The notes beneath the pieces are model-generated. The model had not been told where the DNA came from, ran no database searches, and worked only from the letters and a program-made list of their open reading frames with translations. The position numbers and the translations under genes are program-made. From Vibrio gigantis (GTDB taxonomy: Bacteria; Pseudomonadota; Gammaproteobacteria; Enterobacterales; Vibrionaceae): 64,000 nucleotides of DNA. This document shows, in pieces, positions 25,292 to 34,261 of the stretch. Each line of letters starts with the position of its first letter. The stretch's first letter is position 1. Where the stretch lies: NCBI RefSeq assembly GCF_024347515.1, contig NZ_AP025494.1:124001-188000 (forward strand). The letters are read 5' to 3'.

Positions 25292-25509
25292 CCCCCTGTT
25301 AGCACCTGGTACTTCCACCAGCAACTAACCAACCTCATTGTCCAACAATGACAACGAACCTCATCCCACCGGATGAACCTTCCCGGTCAAATGCTCCTTC
25401 AGACATTGATGTCTCGTTGAACGCACTTTTAACCGGCTTGTAACCCCTTGTGTTGTGCTCACCCAGTACTTCGCAGATTCATTACCTACCCTATATCGAG
25501 GATAAGACT

Positions 25510-27162
25510 ATGACTAACTCAAACAAATCAGTTCAAATCAAAATTAACGAATCCAATTTTCTCGCGAACCTTGGTGCCATTTTTTCCAACACCGGAAAAG
25601 TGATCAATGAATTGATTCAGAACGCCTCTCGCGCTAACGCCACAACCATTTCCTTCACGACTTCAGTAGAAAATGGCCGTGCGAACTTAATCGTACTGGA
25701 CGATGGTTCAGGTATCACTGACATGCAAAAGCTTCTGTCGGTTGCAGAATCAGGTTGGTCAAGCGATGTGGCTAAATGCAACCCATATGGTATGGGCTTT
25801 TTAAGCACTTTGTTTGCGTGCGAACACATCACAATTCAAAGTCAGCATCAAAGGCTCTCAGCAAGTACTGAAGACATCGTTTCAGGTGAATCTATCGAGA
25901 TAGAAGACAGCCTGCACGGTAACGGTACATTAATTGAAATGGAAGGCGTTACTGACGCTTTGTTTAACTATCTCACATCGACTGCTTATAACCGAGAAAT
26001 CGACCAAGTTGGTGCAGGTTATGACATAGATGTGGTACTCAACGGGAAAATACTCGCTAAAACACACTCAAGAGTCGTTCTGGATGACATAGGTAACTTA
26101 GTTAAATCGAAGTTCAGCTTCGGCACTATTTATTTTAATCCCGAAATCGACAAACTGAGTTGGATCGCTTATCTGCAAGGTGCTTTTATAGCGAATAACT
26201 ATAACTCTGTGCAATCACGCACCTTACAACCAGATCACATCGTTCATTTGGATGATAGCGTTAGGGCAAGAATGCCGGATCGTGCTGAGTTATTGGACTC
26301 CGAAGAAATTAAAAAGTCGATTCACGTTGAAATGAAAAAGCTAATGCAAAATTCACTTCAACAAAAGCTTAATGAGCTAGGTTCTGAAGCATTCGCGGCA
26401 AATTCCACACTCTGGAAATGCGCGATAAATTATGCGCCTGAGCTTCTTAACGATATTGATTTTTTAACTGAGTCTGAGATCGAAGAAAGCACAACTTACG
26501 AGCTCGCACTCGCTGGACATGATGCCGTAACACATAGCCAACTTGAACAGCCGATTTCTCGCACTGATGTGGAATCATCATTACTCTTTGCATTTCCAGA
26601 ACGTGAAGAAGAATATGAAACCATCAACATCAACTACCTAATGGGTTTGGACAACGTGGTATTTGTTGATACTCAGAAATTGCATAAAGACCATTGGATC
26701 CACAACTGTACTATCCGTTACGTTGAAGATTTGAAGGTCGATATCCAATTGTCTAACCCTAGCCCAACAGAGATACTAAATGGGTTTTACTCCATCTCTA
26801 TCGTTCTATGTGATGAATACACGCTGTCCGGCGAATACGGTGATGTCATCATTAATGATGATGCAGCTGTAGCCTCAGATCAAACATTGGTGATACCCGC
26901 CAAAGAAGATCTGTCAATGGCTTTGCGTATTTATGGAAGTTACGAAGATGAGTGGAATTGCTATTGTGAAAGCGATATGGACCGCGACATTTATCTGCTT
27001 GAGAAATTGTATATGAAATTAAGGGCGGAAAGTCCTGAAGTTCTGATCCAAAGAGTTCTCGATGATGCGTTCATGGGATCTGGATTGAAAAACACACTCA
27101 ATAACCTGAAATTTAGTATTTCGTTTTCAGGAACTGACATTGTAGTTACCGAAACTAAGTAA
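25510..27162 (+). CDS. GHKL ATPase (Hsp90/MutL/MORC-like)
   Basis: 550 residues with a complete N-terminal Bergerat ATP-binding fold: N box INELIQNASRA (Glu34, Asn38), G1 box LDDGSGIT (63-70), G2 box NPYGMGFLST (91-100). The remaining ~400 residues match no transducer domain I know and are acidic. Such ATPases act as clamps or chaperones (Hsp90, MutL, topoisomerase VI B, MORC), and several defence systems contain one. Start 25510 is preceded by GAGGATAAG. The next gene, 78 residues, follows after 60 bases and may be its partner. Confidence 0.75.
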   Translation: MTNSNKSVQIKINESNFLANLGAIFSNTGKVINELIQNASRANATTISFTTSVENGRANLIVLDDGSGITDMQKLLSVAESGWSSDVAKCNPYGMGFLSTLFACEHITIQSQHQRLSASTEDIVSGESIEIEDSLHGNGTLIEMEGVTDALFNYLTSTAYNREIDQVGAGYDIDVVLNGKILAKTHSRVVLDDIGNLVKSKFSFGTIYFNPEIDKLSWIAYLQGAFIANNYNSVQSRTLQPDHIVHLDDSVRARMPDRAELLDSEEIKKSIHVEMKKLMQNSLQQKLNELGSEAFAANSTLWKCAINYAPELLNDIDFLTESEIEESTTYELALAGHDAVTHSQLEQPISRTDVESSLLFAFPEREEEYETININYLMGLDNVVFVDTQKLHKDHWIHNCTIRYVEDLKVDIQLSNPSPTEILNGFYSISIVLCDEYTLSGEYGDVIINDDAAVASDQTLVIPAKEDLSMALRIYGSYEDEWNCYCESDMDRDIYLLEKLYMKLRAESPEVLIQRVLDDAFMGSGLKNTLNNLKFSISFSGTDIVVTETK

Positions 27163-27222
27163 CCACACTAACCCGCCAACCTACCTGTCTTTGTATGGTA
27201 GAACACCAAGTATGGAGTTACT

Positions 27223-27459
27223 ATGAACTCATTTACTGACTCCCTCATCGACCATTCTCATGAATTGGGTCGGGGATATGGTCCTTACGCTCAAGTCGAT
27301 ATGTTACACAATATCCTTGAGTTAATTGGCCCAACTTTGGATAAAGTTAAATTGCAGGAACTCATTAACAGTGTAGGGTTTATTGAAGCCCTAGACTTAA
27401 AGAGTGAAGAAGATAAGGCATTTGTATTAGGGCAGTTACAAGACGCTCTTAATCAATAA
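27223..27459 (+). CDS. Unrecognised 78-residue helical protein
   Basis: Small acidic helical protein (MLHNILELIGPTLDKVKLQELINSVGFIEAL...). ATG 27223 follows TATGGAG. Between the GHKL ATPase gene and a strong terminator, so probably co-expressed with the ATPase. No family recognised. Confidence 0.55.
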   Translation: MNSFTDSLIDHSHELGRGYGPYAQVDMLHNILELIGPTLDKVKLQELINSVGFIEALDLKSEEDKAFVLGQLQDALNQ

Positions 27460-27474
27460 CTTATCGTTATCGGA

Positions 27475-27503
27475 AGCTCCCATCACATGGGAGCTTTTTT
27501 TTT
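27475..27503 (+). terminator. Intrinsic terminator
   Basis: Perfect 9-base stem (27475-27483 with 27487-27495), 3-base loop, and nine T. Confidence 0.93.
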
Positions 27504-27613
27504 GAATCCACAATAGACCGCAGAGTCGAGTTCGTATCGTGTTATGGCACAGCCCTTTCATTACATGGCTGCTTGACCACCAGCATCAAGAGGTAATTAT
27601 GCCACTGAGTTTA

Positions 27614-27633
27614 TAGTAGGACGCGTCCTACTA
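27614..27633. promoter_or_regulatory. parS: Centromere-like palindrome, parS candidate 1
   Basis: Perfect 20-base palindrome TAGTAGGACGCGTCCTACTA just downstream of parB. The identical sequence recurs at 30239, upstream of parA, and nowhere else in the window. Palindromes flanking parAB are the normal place for ParB-binding centromere sites. Confidence 0.75.
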
Positions 27634-27646
27634 CCCAAAAACCGCC

Positions 27647-28777
27647 CTAACCAAACAAAGTTTTGCTGAACTCTTCCAATTGAGCAATCTGCTCAGGCGT
27701 TGCATTGTTCAGTTCAATTTTCGACTTTGTTTTACTCACGACTTGGAATGATACCGATACCTTCCCATTCTTTGCCCACGATAGAGGTTCCTTATTAATG
27801 CCCCCCAATTTAGGAGAAACAGGACTCCAATCTTTCAACCGTGCAATAAGCTCTTTGTTCACTTCCTCTGCATTCATGGCTTCGAATTCTGAGCGGTTTT
27901 CGTCAATCCATTTCGTGAAGGCACTTTGCTTATCTTCACTCTCTGAAACCGTGCCGATCAATTTACGAAGGAACTTGGCATCTCGGCTACTAAAGGCATA
28001 GTTTGAAAACAGGCTCTTCAGACTGTCAGGCATCGAGTAGATAGCGAGGGAGAGTGAGATGTCTGATTTTTCGTATAGACGTTCTTTCTCTAATTTGTAC
28101 GCCGACCAATCATTCACTTCCATCAAACGAGAATAGAGCTTGCCCTTTTCGTAGTAATTGAAAGACGTTTTGATGTCAGACGACGCCACCAGCCAGGTAA
28201 TGGTTTCAGGTGTTGGGATTTGATCTAATATTTCAAAGTCCAGCCCCACTTTTTTATCCATGGCAATATCAGTACGACATGAGCCATCCACGACATAGAT
28301 CAGGCCATCTTCACCTTGGTAAGCAAGTACAGGTGAAATTTGCATACCGAACTCGATTTCATCACTCATCTTGTTGAGTTGAATCGTATTGCGGCTCGAC
28401 TGTTCACGAACGTTGTCCACGTCAATCCTAACCAAAGTCATAATCTCATCGTATGACAAGGTACGTTGGATAGCACGGTAGCTTGTACCATCAATGGACT
28501 TAATCTCACGACCTGTTTGCGCAAAGTCCAGCTTCTTAGTCTCAGTTAAAAACTCTTGGAGACTAATGCCGCCCTCCTTTAGTGAAGCTTCAATGGAAGC
28601 CAACTTCCCCTGTGCTAAGGTCATAGTGGTTTCGCGCTCATTACCACCCATGAAGGCTTGGGGCTTGCGTTGTGAGCTCGACACACTCTCCACTTCAGGT
28701 TCAGTGATTGAAGGTGATTCTTGTGCGGCCTTAGCAGCGTTAGCAGCAGCGATTTTCTTTAGACGGTTATTGGCCAT
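27647..28777 (-). CDS. parB: Partition protein ParB
   Basis: 376 residues. N-terminal Ala/Lys-rich tail that probably contacts ParA, then a ParB/Spo0J-like nuclease-fold region (IDVDNVREQSSRNTIQLNKMSDEI, ISPVLAYQGEDGLIYVVDGSCRTDIAM) at about 130-190 and a helical DNA-binding region after 200. Binds the centromere and loads onto DNA for plasmid segregation. Three bases after the parA stop; strong GGTGAGGAGC site. Gene order and the flanking palindromes support the assignment. Confidence 0.9.
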   Translation of the reverse strand: MANNRLKKIAAANAAKAAQESPSITEPEVESVSSSQRKPQAFMGGNERETTMTLAQGKLASIEASLKEGGISLQEFLTETKKLDFAQTGREIKSIDGTSYRAIQRTLSYDEIMTLVRIDVDNVREQSSRNTIQLNKMSDEIEFGMQISPVLAYQGEDGLIYVVDGSCRTDIAMDKKVGLDFEILDQIPTPETITWLVASSDIKTSFNYYEKGKLYSRLMEVNDWSAYKLEKERLYEKSDISLSLAIYSMPDSLKSLFSNYAFSSRDAKFLRKLIGTVSESEDKQSAFTKWIDENRSEFEAMNAEEVNKELIARLKDWSPVSPKLGGINKEPLSWAKNGKVSVSFQVVSKTKSKIELNNATPEQIAQLEEFSKTLFG

Positions 28778-28779
28778 GA

Positions 28780-30039
28780 TTATTGCTCCTCACCTTTGTC
28801 CTGTTGTTTCCAAACGTCCGTTATCAGCTTATGAATGTCGGCCACGACTTCTTTACAGTTCGCCTGTGCCGCTTCTAACGCTTTGCCTTTCTTACTGTCC
28901 ATTGACCTAGAGAATTCGAAAACACTGCTATGCTCAGACGCACAACGTTTTACAGCTTCACTGTGTTTCATTTTGGTCGACAACACTGCATCACCAAACT
29001 GACTGACTAGAGCATTGAAAATGTCCAGTTCCGAGTCACTGCCCTTCCAATTGGAAATGACAATCTTCGCAAAGTCGTAGCCTTGATGACCTTTAGCAAT
29101 GAAGTTACCAATGATGCTATCCAGATATTGAAAGTAGGCGCAGGTCGCATCGGTATCATTATGTTCCGCCTTACACGGAATCAGCACGCTAGTCGCAGCG
29201 AAGTAACTGTTCAACGTTGCAAAACCCAATGAAGGCGGAGTATCAATCAATATGATGTCAAACTCACCATCGAGTGCATCTAAGATATTTTTCAAACGCG
29301 TTGTAGGGTCAACATTCTGCTTCTTCAAATCGTCGCTGGTACTCAAAGATTCCGTGTCTCTATCAGACTGGGACGCAGGGATAATTTTCAGATTGGGGAT
29401 GAGCGTATCTGAAACGGCGTTGCGCACATCGTCTTGAAACGTCTCTGTATTAGGATCAATAGTCATCAAGTCGCCAATGCTGGTGCGAGCGTCAGAAATA
29501 TACTTAGCTCCATTTCGCTCAATGTGTTTGGTTTCGTGTTTATGCACTGGAGGGTAGAAACTTGTCAGAGTTGACTGGCCATCCATGTCAATAAGACAGA
29601 TCTTGTAACCAACATGATAGTTAATCGCCAAACCTGTTGCTATTGTATTGGACAGTGACGTTTTAGATACCCCGCCCTTTTGGTTTTGAACGGCAATAAT
29701 CTGCGTCTTTTGTTTCGCTGTTCTTTGGAATGGTTTGTGTCTTTTCTTAAGAACGGTGGTATTCGGCATGTTATCGCGGATCAAGTACAGCTCTTCAAGA
29801 GTCAGGTAGTACTGAATACCAACCTCAGCATAGCGTTTAGGATCGATACCTAACGCTTTCGTTAAATCGGTCAATACCTTTTGAGAACATTCGAGGTACT
29901 TCAATGCCTCAGCTTGTGTGAAAGAACGAGGTTGCTTTTCATTTGTTTCGCGGCGCAATTCCAAGAATTTAGCACCTCCGTCCCCAAGTTCGTCAACTAA
30001 TTCAAGCGTCTTGAGCTGTTTCTCTGTCATTGTTCCCAT
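28780..30039 (-). CDS. parA: Partition ATPase ParA (P1/F type, with N-terminal HTH)
   Basis: 419 residues from the ATG at 30039 (GGTGG upstream; a GTG four codons earlier is possible). The N-terminal ~100 residues carry a MerR/HTH-like region (FTQAEALKYLECSQKVLTDL), then the deviant Walker A QNQKGGVSKTSLSN, Walker A' with IDMDGQSTL, and DTPPSLGF. The length and N-terminal DNA-binding part mark a type Ia ParA that also represses its own operon. Moves plasmid copies with ParB. Confidence 0.93.
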   Translation of the reverse strand: MGTMTEKQLKTLELVDELGDGGAKFLELRRETNEKQPRSFTQAEALKYLECSQKVLTDLTKALGIDPKRYAEVGIQYYLTLEELYLIRDNMPNTTVLKKRHKPFQRTAKQKTQIIAVQNQKGGVSKTSLSNTIATGLAINYHVGYKICLIDMDGQSTLTSFYPPVHKHETKHIERNGAKYISDARTSIGDLMTIDPNTETFQDDVRNAVSDTLIPNLKIIPASQSDRDTESLSTSDDLKKQNVDPTTRLKNILDALDGEFDIILIDTPPSLGFATLNSYFAATSVLIPCKAEHNDTDATCAYFQYLDSIIGNFIAKGHQGYDFAKIVISNWKGSDSELDIFNALVSQFGDAVLSTKMKHSEAVKRCASEHSSVFEFSRSMDSKKGKALEAAQANCKEVVADIHKLITDVWKQQDKGEEQ

Positions 30040-30238
30040 AGCAATATCCACCAGTGGCCTGTTTGAAAGCTAGTATGAACCAATATTAAAGGTAAGAAAA
30101 GATATAATAAGTCAACTTTGGATAAATTCATTGAAATTCGACTTACGATAAAGTTTTAAACTAATGATGTACTTTTCTGCAAAAGATAGGGGAACGATAG
30201 AGGAAAAAACAAAACACAACAAAAACAACAACTTAAAA

Positions 30239-30258
30239 TAGTAGGACGCGTCCTACTA
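30239..30258. promoter_or_regulatory. parS: Centromere-like palindrome, parS candidate 2
   Basis: Same 20-base perfect palindrome as at 27614, here extended to 22 bases by flanking A/T, 200 bases upstream of the parA start. Exactly 2,625 bases separate the two copies. It could serve as centromere, as parAB operator, or both. The 290 bases to its right up to the TnpB element hold no recognisable gene. Confidence 0.75.
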
Positions 30259-30548
30259 TTGTACTTATCGGCCATGTTGTGCAATTCATAAACGGACGTG
30301 AGTAAGGAGTAATGGGTTTGAAGCCACCACTAACATACGAAAAGTCAGCTCTGCGATACATAAACGCGGGAACTGACTGAATGTTAGGCTTCAATGTATG
30401 AGAAAGAAATTTTGTTGTAGTAGTGACCAAACAGGTGTGATGAGAATGTGGAAATGCCAACAAGATGAAAGCAAACCAGAATGAAGCTAGTCACACTAAA
30501 CAATCAAAATCTCTTACTATTCTGTCATGATGACAGATTAGAACACGG

Positions 30549-31815
30549 TTGACTTCTTCCATCCGTAAACGGAGGGAATTCTTAGTTCGACACGCTTTCA
30601 CTAGACTGGATTGCTCCAATCCCCGATCCAGTCGCTCCCTAAGCTAACACCGCCAGCCCGACGGTTTTTATATTCATAGCTGCGTTAATATCGCGGTCAT
30701 TGGTGCGTCCACAATCAGGACAGTCCCACTCACGGATATCAAGCGGCATTGATTCGTGTACAAACCCGCAACCATTACAACGCTTTGAGCTAGGGAAGAA
30801 ACGGTCTATCTCTGCGATAGTGCGTCCCGCCCATTCCGCTTTGTACTTCAATTGACGGACGAACTCGCCCCACGAAGCATCAGCGATATGCTTTGCCAGT
30901 TTTGGATTGCGGATCATATTCTTCACAGCTAGAGATTCGACACAAACGACTTGGTTATCGTTAATGAGTTTGCGAGACAACTTGTGGAGGTTATCTAGTC
31001 GACTATCAGCAATTTTTGCATGTAGGCGTGCTACTTTCTGGCGTGCCTTGTTGCGGTTCTTACTGCCTTTTTGTTTCTTGGCTAGTTTACGCTGTAGGTA
31101 TGCCAGTTTCTTTTCGTAGCGTTTAGTGTGGCGAGGATTATCGACTTTCTCACCGCTATCTGTGATGAACAGGTTATTTAAACCCAAATCAATACCTACC
31201 GTCTTAGCTGTTACAGGCATTGGTTTAGATTCAAACTCGCAAAGCATCGACACGAAGTATCGACCAGCTTTGTCTTTTGAAATAGTGATAGAGCTAGGTT
31301 CGCTTGGTAGCTCACGCGACCAACGAACATCTAAAGGTTGCTTTGACTTGGCAATGAACAATTGACCGTCACGATATTTAAAGGCGACTTTGGTCAGTCT
31401 GATTGATTGCTTGTCGTGTTTGGATTTGAACTTTGGGTACTTGGCTCGTTTATCCCAAAAATTTTTGAATGCTTCTTGCTGATCGCGCAATGCTTGCTGA
31501 AAGATGACGCTCGATACCTCTTTAAGCCACTCAAACTCTACTTTCAGAGGCACTAATCGCTTCTCTAGTGCTGAATGAGCAATAGACTCACTTCTCTCGT
31601 AGTACGCATCTGTACGGTGCTTAAGAGAGTTATTCCAAACAAAACGACAACAGCCAAACGACTTTGCTAGTAGTTCGGCTTGCTGCTGAGTAGGATAGAA
31701 TCTGTATTTGAATGCTCGTTTCATTTGGCGCAATTAACTAGTGCTTTCACGTTGTTGGTTCCTCTCTAGGTGCTTTAGATAATTCTAGGGAGGGGCTTTT
31801 CGCAAGAATCAGGTA
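30549..31815 (-). mobile_element. IS200/IS605-family element with tnpB only (IS1341-like)
   Basis: A transposon carrying tnpB but no tnpA. The right end is a hairpin (CCTCCGT/ACGGATGG) followed by GAAGAAGTCAA at 30549-30575 on the minus strand, typical of this family. The left end includes an imperfect CCTC-CCTAG / CTAG-AGAGG hairpin near 31765-31800. The exact left boundary is uncertain. Movement would need a TnpA from elsewhere. Confidence 0.7.
30639..31724 (-). CDS. tnpB: TnpB RNA-guided nuclease
   Basis: 361 residues. N-terminal HTH/WED region (RAFKYRFYPTQQQAELLAKSFGCCRFVWN), RuvC motif I VGIDLGLNNLF, RuvC II VCVESLAVKNM, a zinc finger CNGCG..CPDCG and RuvC III NDRDINAAMN. All three catalytic acids (Asp, Glu, Asp) are present, so it should be active. 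TnpB cuts DNA guided by an omega-RNA made from the right end of its own element and cleaves next to the transposon-adjacent motif. The ATG at 31724 was preferred over a TTG three codons earlier. Confidence 0.92.
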   Translation of the reverse strand: MKRAFKYRFYPTQQQAELLAKSFGCCRFVWNNSLKHRTDAYYERSESIAHSALEKRLVPLKVEFEWLKEVSSVIFQQALRDQQEAFKNFWDKRAKYPKFKSKHDKQSIRLTKVAFKYRDGQLFIAKSKQPLDVRWSRELPSEPSSITISKDKAGRYFVSMLCEFESKPMPVTAKTVGIDLGLNNLFITDSGEKVDNPRHTKRYEKKLAYLQRKLAKKQKGSKNRNKARQKVARLHAKIADSRLDNLHKLSRKLINDNQVVCVESLAVKNMIRNPKLAKHIADASWGEFVRQLKYKAEWAGRTIAEIDRFFPSSKRCNGCGFVHESMPLDIREWDCPDCGRTNDRDINAAMNIKTVGLAVLA

Positions 31816-31832
31816 AATGCCGGAGATATACT

Positions 31833-31988
31833 CTACGACACTTGCTCCATGAGGTATTCAAAAGCGGTTTCTACCTGTGCATCTGTCATCGAATCAAATT
31901 CAAATCCTTCCATCGATTCTATTAACTTACTGGGTACAGGTTGCGTGTCGTGTTCAGAGTGAGTGCTCGGCACTTTAGTGGTATTCAT
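31833..31988 (-). CDS. Small acidic protein (51 residues)
   Basis: Begins MNTTKVPSTHSEHDTQPVPS and ends FEYLMEQVS; acidic, with a helical C-terminal half. The ATG at 31988 has AAGGTGATGG just upstream. It sits alone between the TnpB element and cassette K, whose left arm (G6, 19 bases, TACTCT) faces it. Short, but start signal and promoter context support it. Confidence 0.55.
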   Translation of the reverse strand: MNTTKVPSTHSEHDTQPVPSKLIESMEGFEFDSMTDAQVETAFEYLMEQVS

Positions 31989-32041
31989 CCATCACCTTAT
32001 TGTCTTTGATGAATACAGAGTACTTGGACATAAACCGCCCT

Positions 32042-32098
32042 CCCCCCACATTGTAACTGGGGCCTTATCACTAGAGGGAGGGAAAGCAAAACGGGGGG
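32042..32098. promoter_or_regulatory. Paired C6-N45-G6 promoter cassette K
   Basis: C6 at 32042-32047, G6 at 32093-32098. The left arm, facing the 51-residue gene, has TACTCT at 19 bases (weak). The right arm faces the end of a gene and has no -10-like hexamer. Confidence 0.7.
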
Positions 32099-32132
32099 AA
32101 TCGGGGATTGAGGATGCCGCTGTCATTCGAAC

Positions 32133-33215
32133 TTATGATTCAAGTTGTGTTGAAGAAGACTCCTCATCAAAGCAACTAGAATGAAATTGATAGCTGAAGA
32201 CTTTCATTAATTTTTGTTCTCGAACGGTGGCCACCAGCGCAATTTGGTAACCCTTCGAAAAGAAGTCATCATACGAATAGGGAATTTGTGTAACTCGTTC
32301 GAGAGTGTCGGTAAACCCCAAAACCCAAGAATTTGAACTTGAATCAAAGTCGATGATGGTCAATAAGATAGAACGACGTGCATCGAACCGGTAGAGAGCG
32401 TTATGAGACATAGAGAAAGCAAAGCCATACTCGCAATCCACTGTTGGTTCAGCCGAGTGACGGGCATCAACAAAGAGCTGACGGGTCGATAGATCTTTGA
32501 AAAGGGCGTCGCCAGCACCCTCGGCTCTATCAAAGAAACCCGATATAACACCAAGGCAAGTGTAACCACGCTTGTTCGCCATCTTTCCAAGACCTGGCAA
32601 CGTAGATTGAGCCTCACTGTCAATCAATACCGCAATTTCTGTTTTTACTTTGGTTTTGCGCCAAATGGGTACTAACGACATCCAATGACTCATAGGAAGG
32701 CCGGTATACCCGTGTTCGGTTTTCAAAGTAGCGAAGTAGCCAGAATCCTCGGGGTAAATGGTGAGTACGGCCAAATCGAAGTTTTCACTGCCACGAGTCG
32801 GATAGAACCGACAGTCGGAGCCAAAGTTATCAGTGGTATCAGCGAAGTGAATGTCATTGTCAATCCAAGACATCGATGGTTCTGGCACTCGAAAACGGAC
32901 TAACACATCTCTTTCTCGAACCGTTCTATATTCCTTGGGAAGTTCTAAAAGTGACATGTGTGGCAGGTTAATATCATCGGTATGAGCTTGTAAACTCTTC
33001 ACCACTTGCTGGTGGATATACACATCGGCCTGCTCTTGCGTACACTGAACTTCTTTGAGAGAACCTGTATCGCTGCGCTTGGTTTGGTAGATCAGTTTAT
33101 TGGAGCTCTGATTTACTACCGAATGAGTAAGAAACACATTCTTCTGTTTGCCTAGTGTAATGATACTCGCCGTTCGTAATCGCTCGGGCTCATTGCGCGT
33201 TTCTGTGATTGTCAT
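32133..33215 (-). CDS. Unrecognised 360-residue protein in the recE-recT operon
   Basis: Soluble protein, no family recognised. It has strand-rich character and a region IAVLIDSEAQSTLPGLGKMANKRGYTCLG..., but no nuclease or helicase motif was seen. Its ATG (33215) shares a base with the recT stop (TAATG), showing tight coupling to recT, so a role in the same recombination pathway is a fair inference. GGTGGGGG lies upstream. Confidence 0.65.
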   Translation of the reverse strand: MTITETRNEPERLRTASIITLGKQKNVFLTHSVVNQSSNKLIYQTKRSDTGSLKEVQCTQEQADVYIHQQVVKSLQAHTDDINLPHMSLLELPKEYRTVRERDVLVRFRVPEPSMSWIDNDIHFADTTDNFGSDCRFYPTRGSENFDLAVLTIYPEDSGYFATLKTEHGYTGLPMSHWMSLVPIWRKTKVKTEIAVLIDSEAQSTLPGLGKMANKRGYTCLGVISGFFDRAEGAGDALFKDLSTRQLFVDARHSAEPTVDCEYGFAFSMSHNALYRFDARRSILLTIIDFDSSSNSWVLGFTDTLERVTQIPYSYDDFFSKGYQIALVATVREQKLMKVFSYQFHSSCFDEESSSTQLES

Positions 33216-34246
33216 TAGTACCCCCACCCGCCCATAAAGCCATCTGAACCAAGTGTGGATGTCGATGGGTTTTCAGTTTGCGGTTGTTCTGTTTCATCTT
33301 GAGCCGTAGGAACAAAGTCCAAGGTAGGTCCGTCAGTAGAGCCTACACGCTTAATCAAGTCGGCAGCAGACATACCTGTATGTGACACTACTTTCGAAGT
33401 ACATACCGTATTAGCATTCTTAATAGGCTGCCCAAAGGTGTTGACCGGAACGCTGTCTTTACTCGTACCTAACAATGCTTTCTCTTTCTTTGCACGAGCG
33501 ATTTCATGGTCCATGGAGGATTTCATATTCGTCCACATGTTATCTTCCACGCTCATAAGCGTCTTAATACGACTGCGGTAGTGAGGTTTGTCGAAACCGA
33601 GTTGATTGAACAACAAACGCATCATTCTACGAATCGCAGATTTCTTACGCATCTGACCGACAAAAGCAGTATTCCAAACCGATTGGTTAGAACTGAAGCT
33701 CATAGCCGCCATCAGCTCAATCTCATCTAACTCTTCGCGTGAAAGGGCTTCACAATAGACGTGACCTGCTAACGTCTCTCCAACAGCATAAGCACACAAT
33801 AAATCTCCACTCGCGTAAGCCCCTTGAGAGGTATGCTCAGGCAGCGAACGTGAACCATGATAGATAAACTGATCATGACTAAACACTTGATCAGCACTGA
33901 CCTGCGCCATCTCCCCCGACTCGAACGCTAAATGAATTAGCCCATGGTATGTGGGCATGAATTCCAATACGAAGAAATTGGACACATAATCGTGACGATA
34001 TAAAAAGGTGCCGTGATTTAACCCCTCCTCAACAGACAAACCGATGGTGGCCTGATTGAGTATGCTCCAATATACCGAATTGGCGTCCATGTTAGAGGTA
34101 ATCGACTCACCAAAACTCTCCAGAATATAGGCCACATATTCCAGCTCTAAGTCTGTATCAAGACCCGATTGGTTCTCAGCAACGATAGTCGAAAAATGAG
34201 GACGTGCAGCCTCGACTGCTTGTAATACTAGTGATTGATTAGTCAT
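33215..34246 (-). CDS. recT: RecT-family single-strand annealing recombinase
   Basis: 343 residues. RecT-family features: ILNQATIGLSVEEGLNHGTFLYRHDY, FMPTYHGLIHLAFESGEMAQVSADQVFSHDQF, then a conserved helical stretch MRKKSAIRRMMRLLFNQLGF. RecT anneals complementary single strands made by its partner exonuclease. The gene follows the RecE-like gene with the ATG at 34246 after GGAGGGCG. Phage-style recombination pairs are also found in SXT/IncA/C elements, where they help generate hybrid elements. Confidence 0.85.
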   Translation of the reverse strand: MTNQSLVLQAVEAARPHFSTIVAENQSGLDTDLELEYVAYILESFGESITSNMDANSVYWSILNQATIGLSVEEGLNHGTFLYRHDYVSNFFVLEFMPTYHGLIHLAFESGEMAQVSADQVFSHDQFIYHGSRSLPEHTSQGAYASGDLLCAYAVGETLAGHVYCEALSREELDEIELMAAMSFSSNQSVWNTAFVGQMRKKSAIRRMMRLLFNQLGFDKPHYRSRIKTLMSVEDNMWTNMKSSMDHEIARAKKEKALLGTSKDSVPVNTFGQPIKNANTVCTSKVVSHTGMSAADLIKRVGSTDGPTLDFVPTAQDETEQPQTENPSTSTLGSDGFMGGWGY

Positions 34247-34261
34247 GATAGCGCCCTCCAA

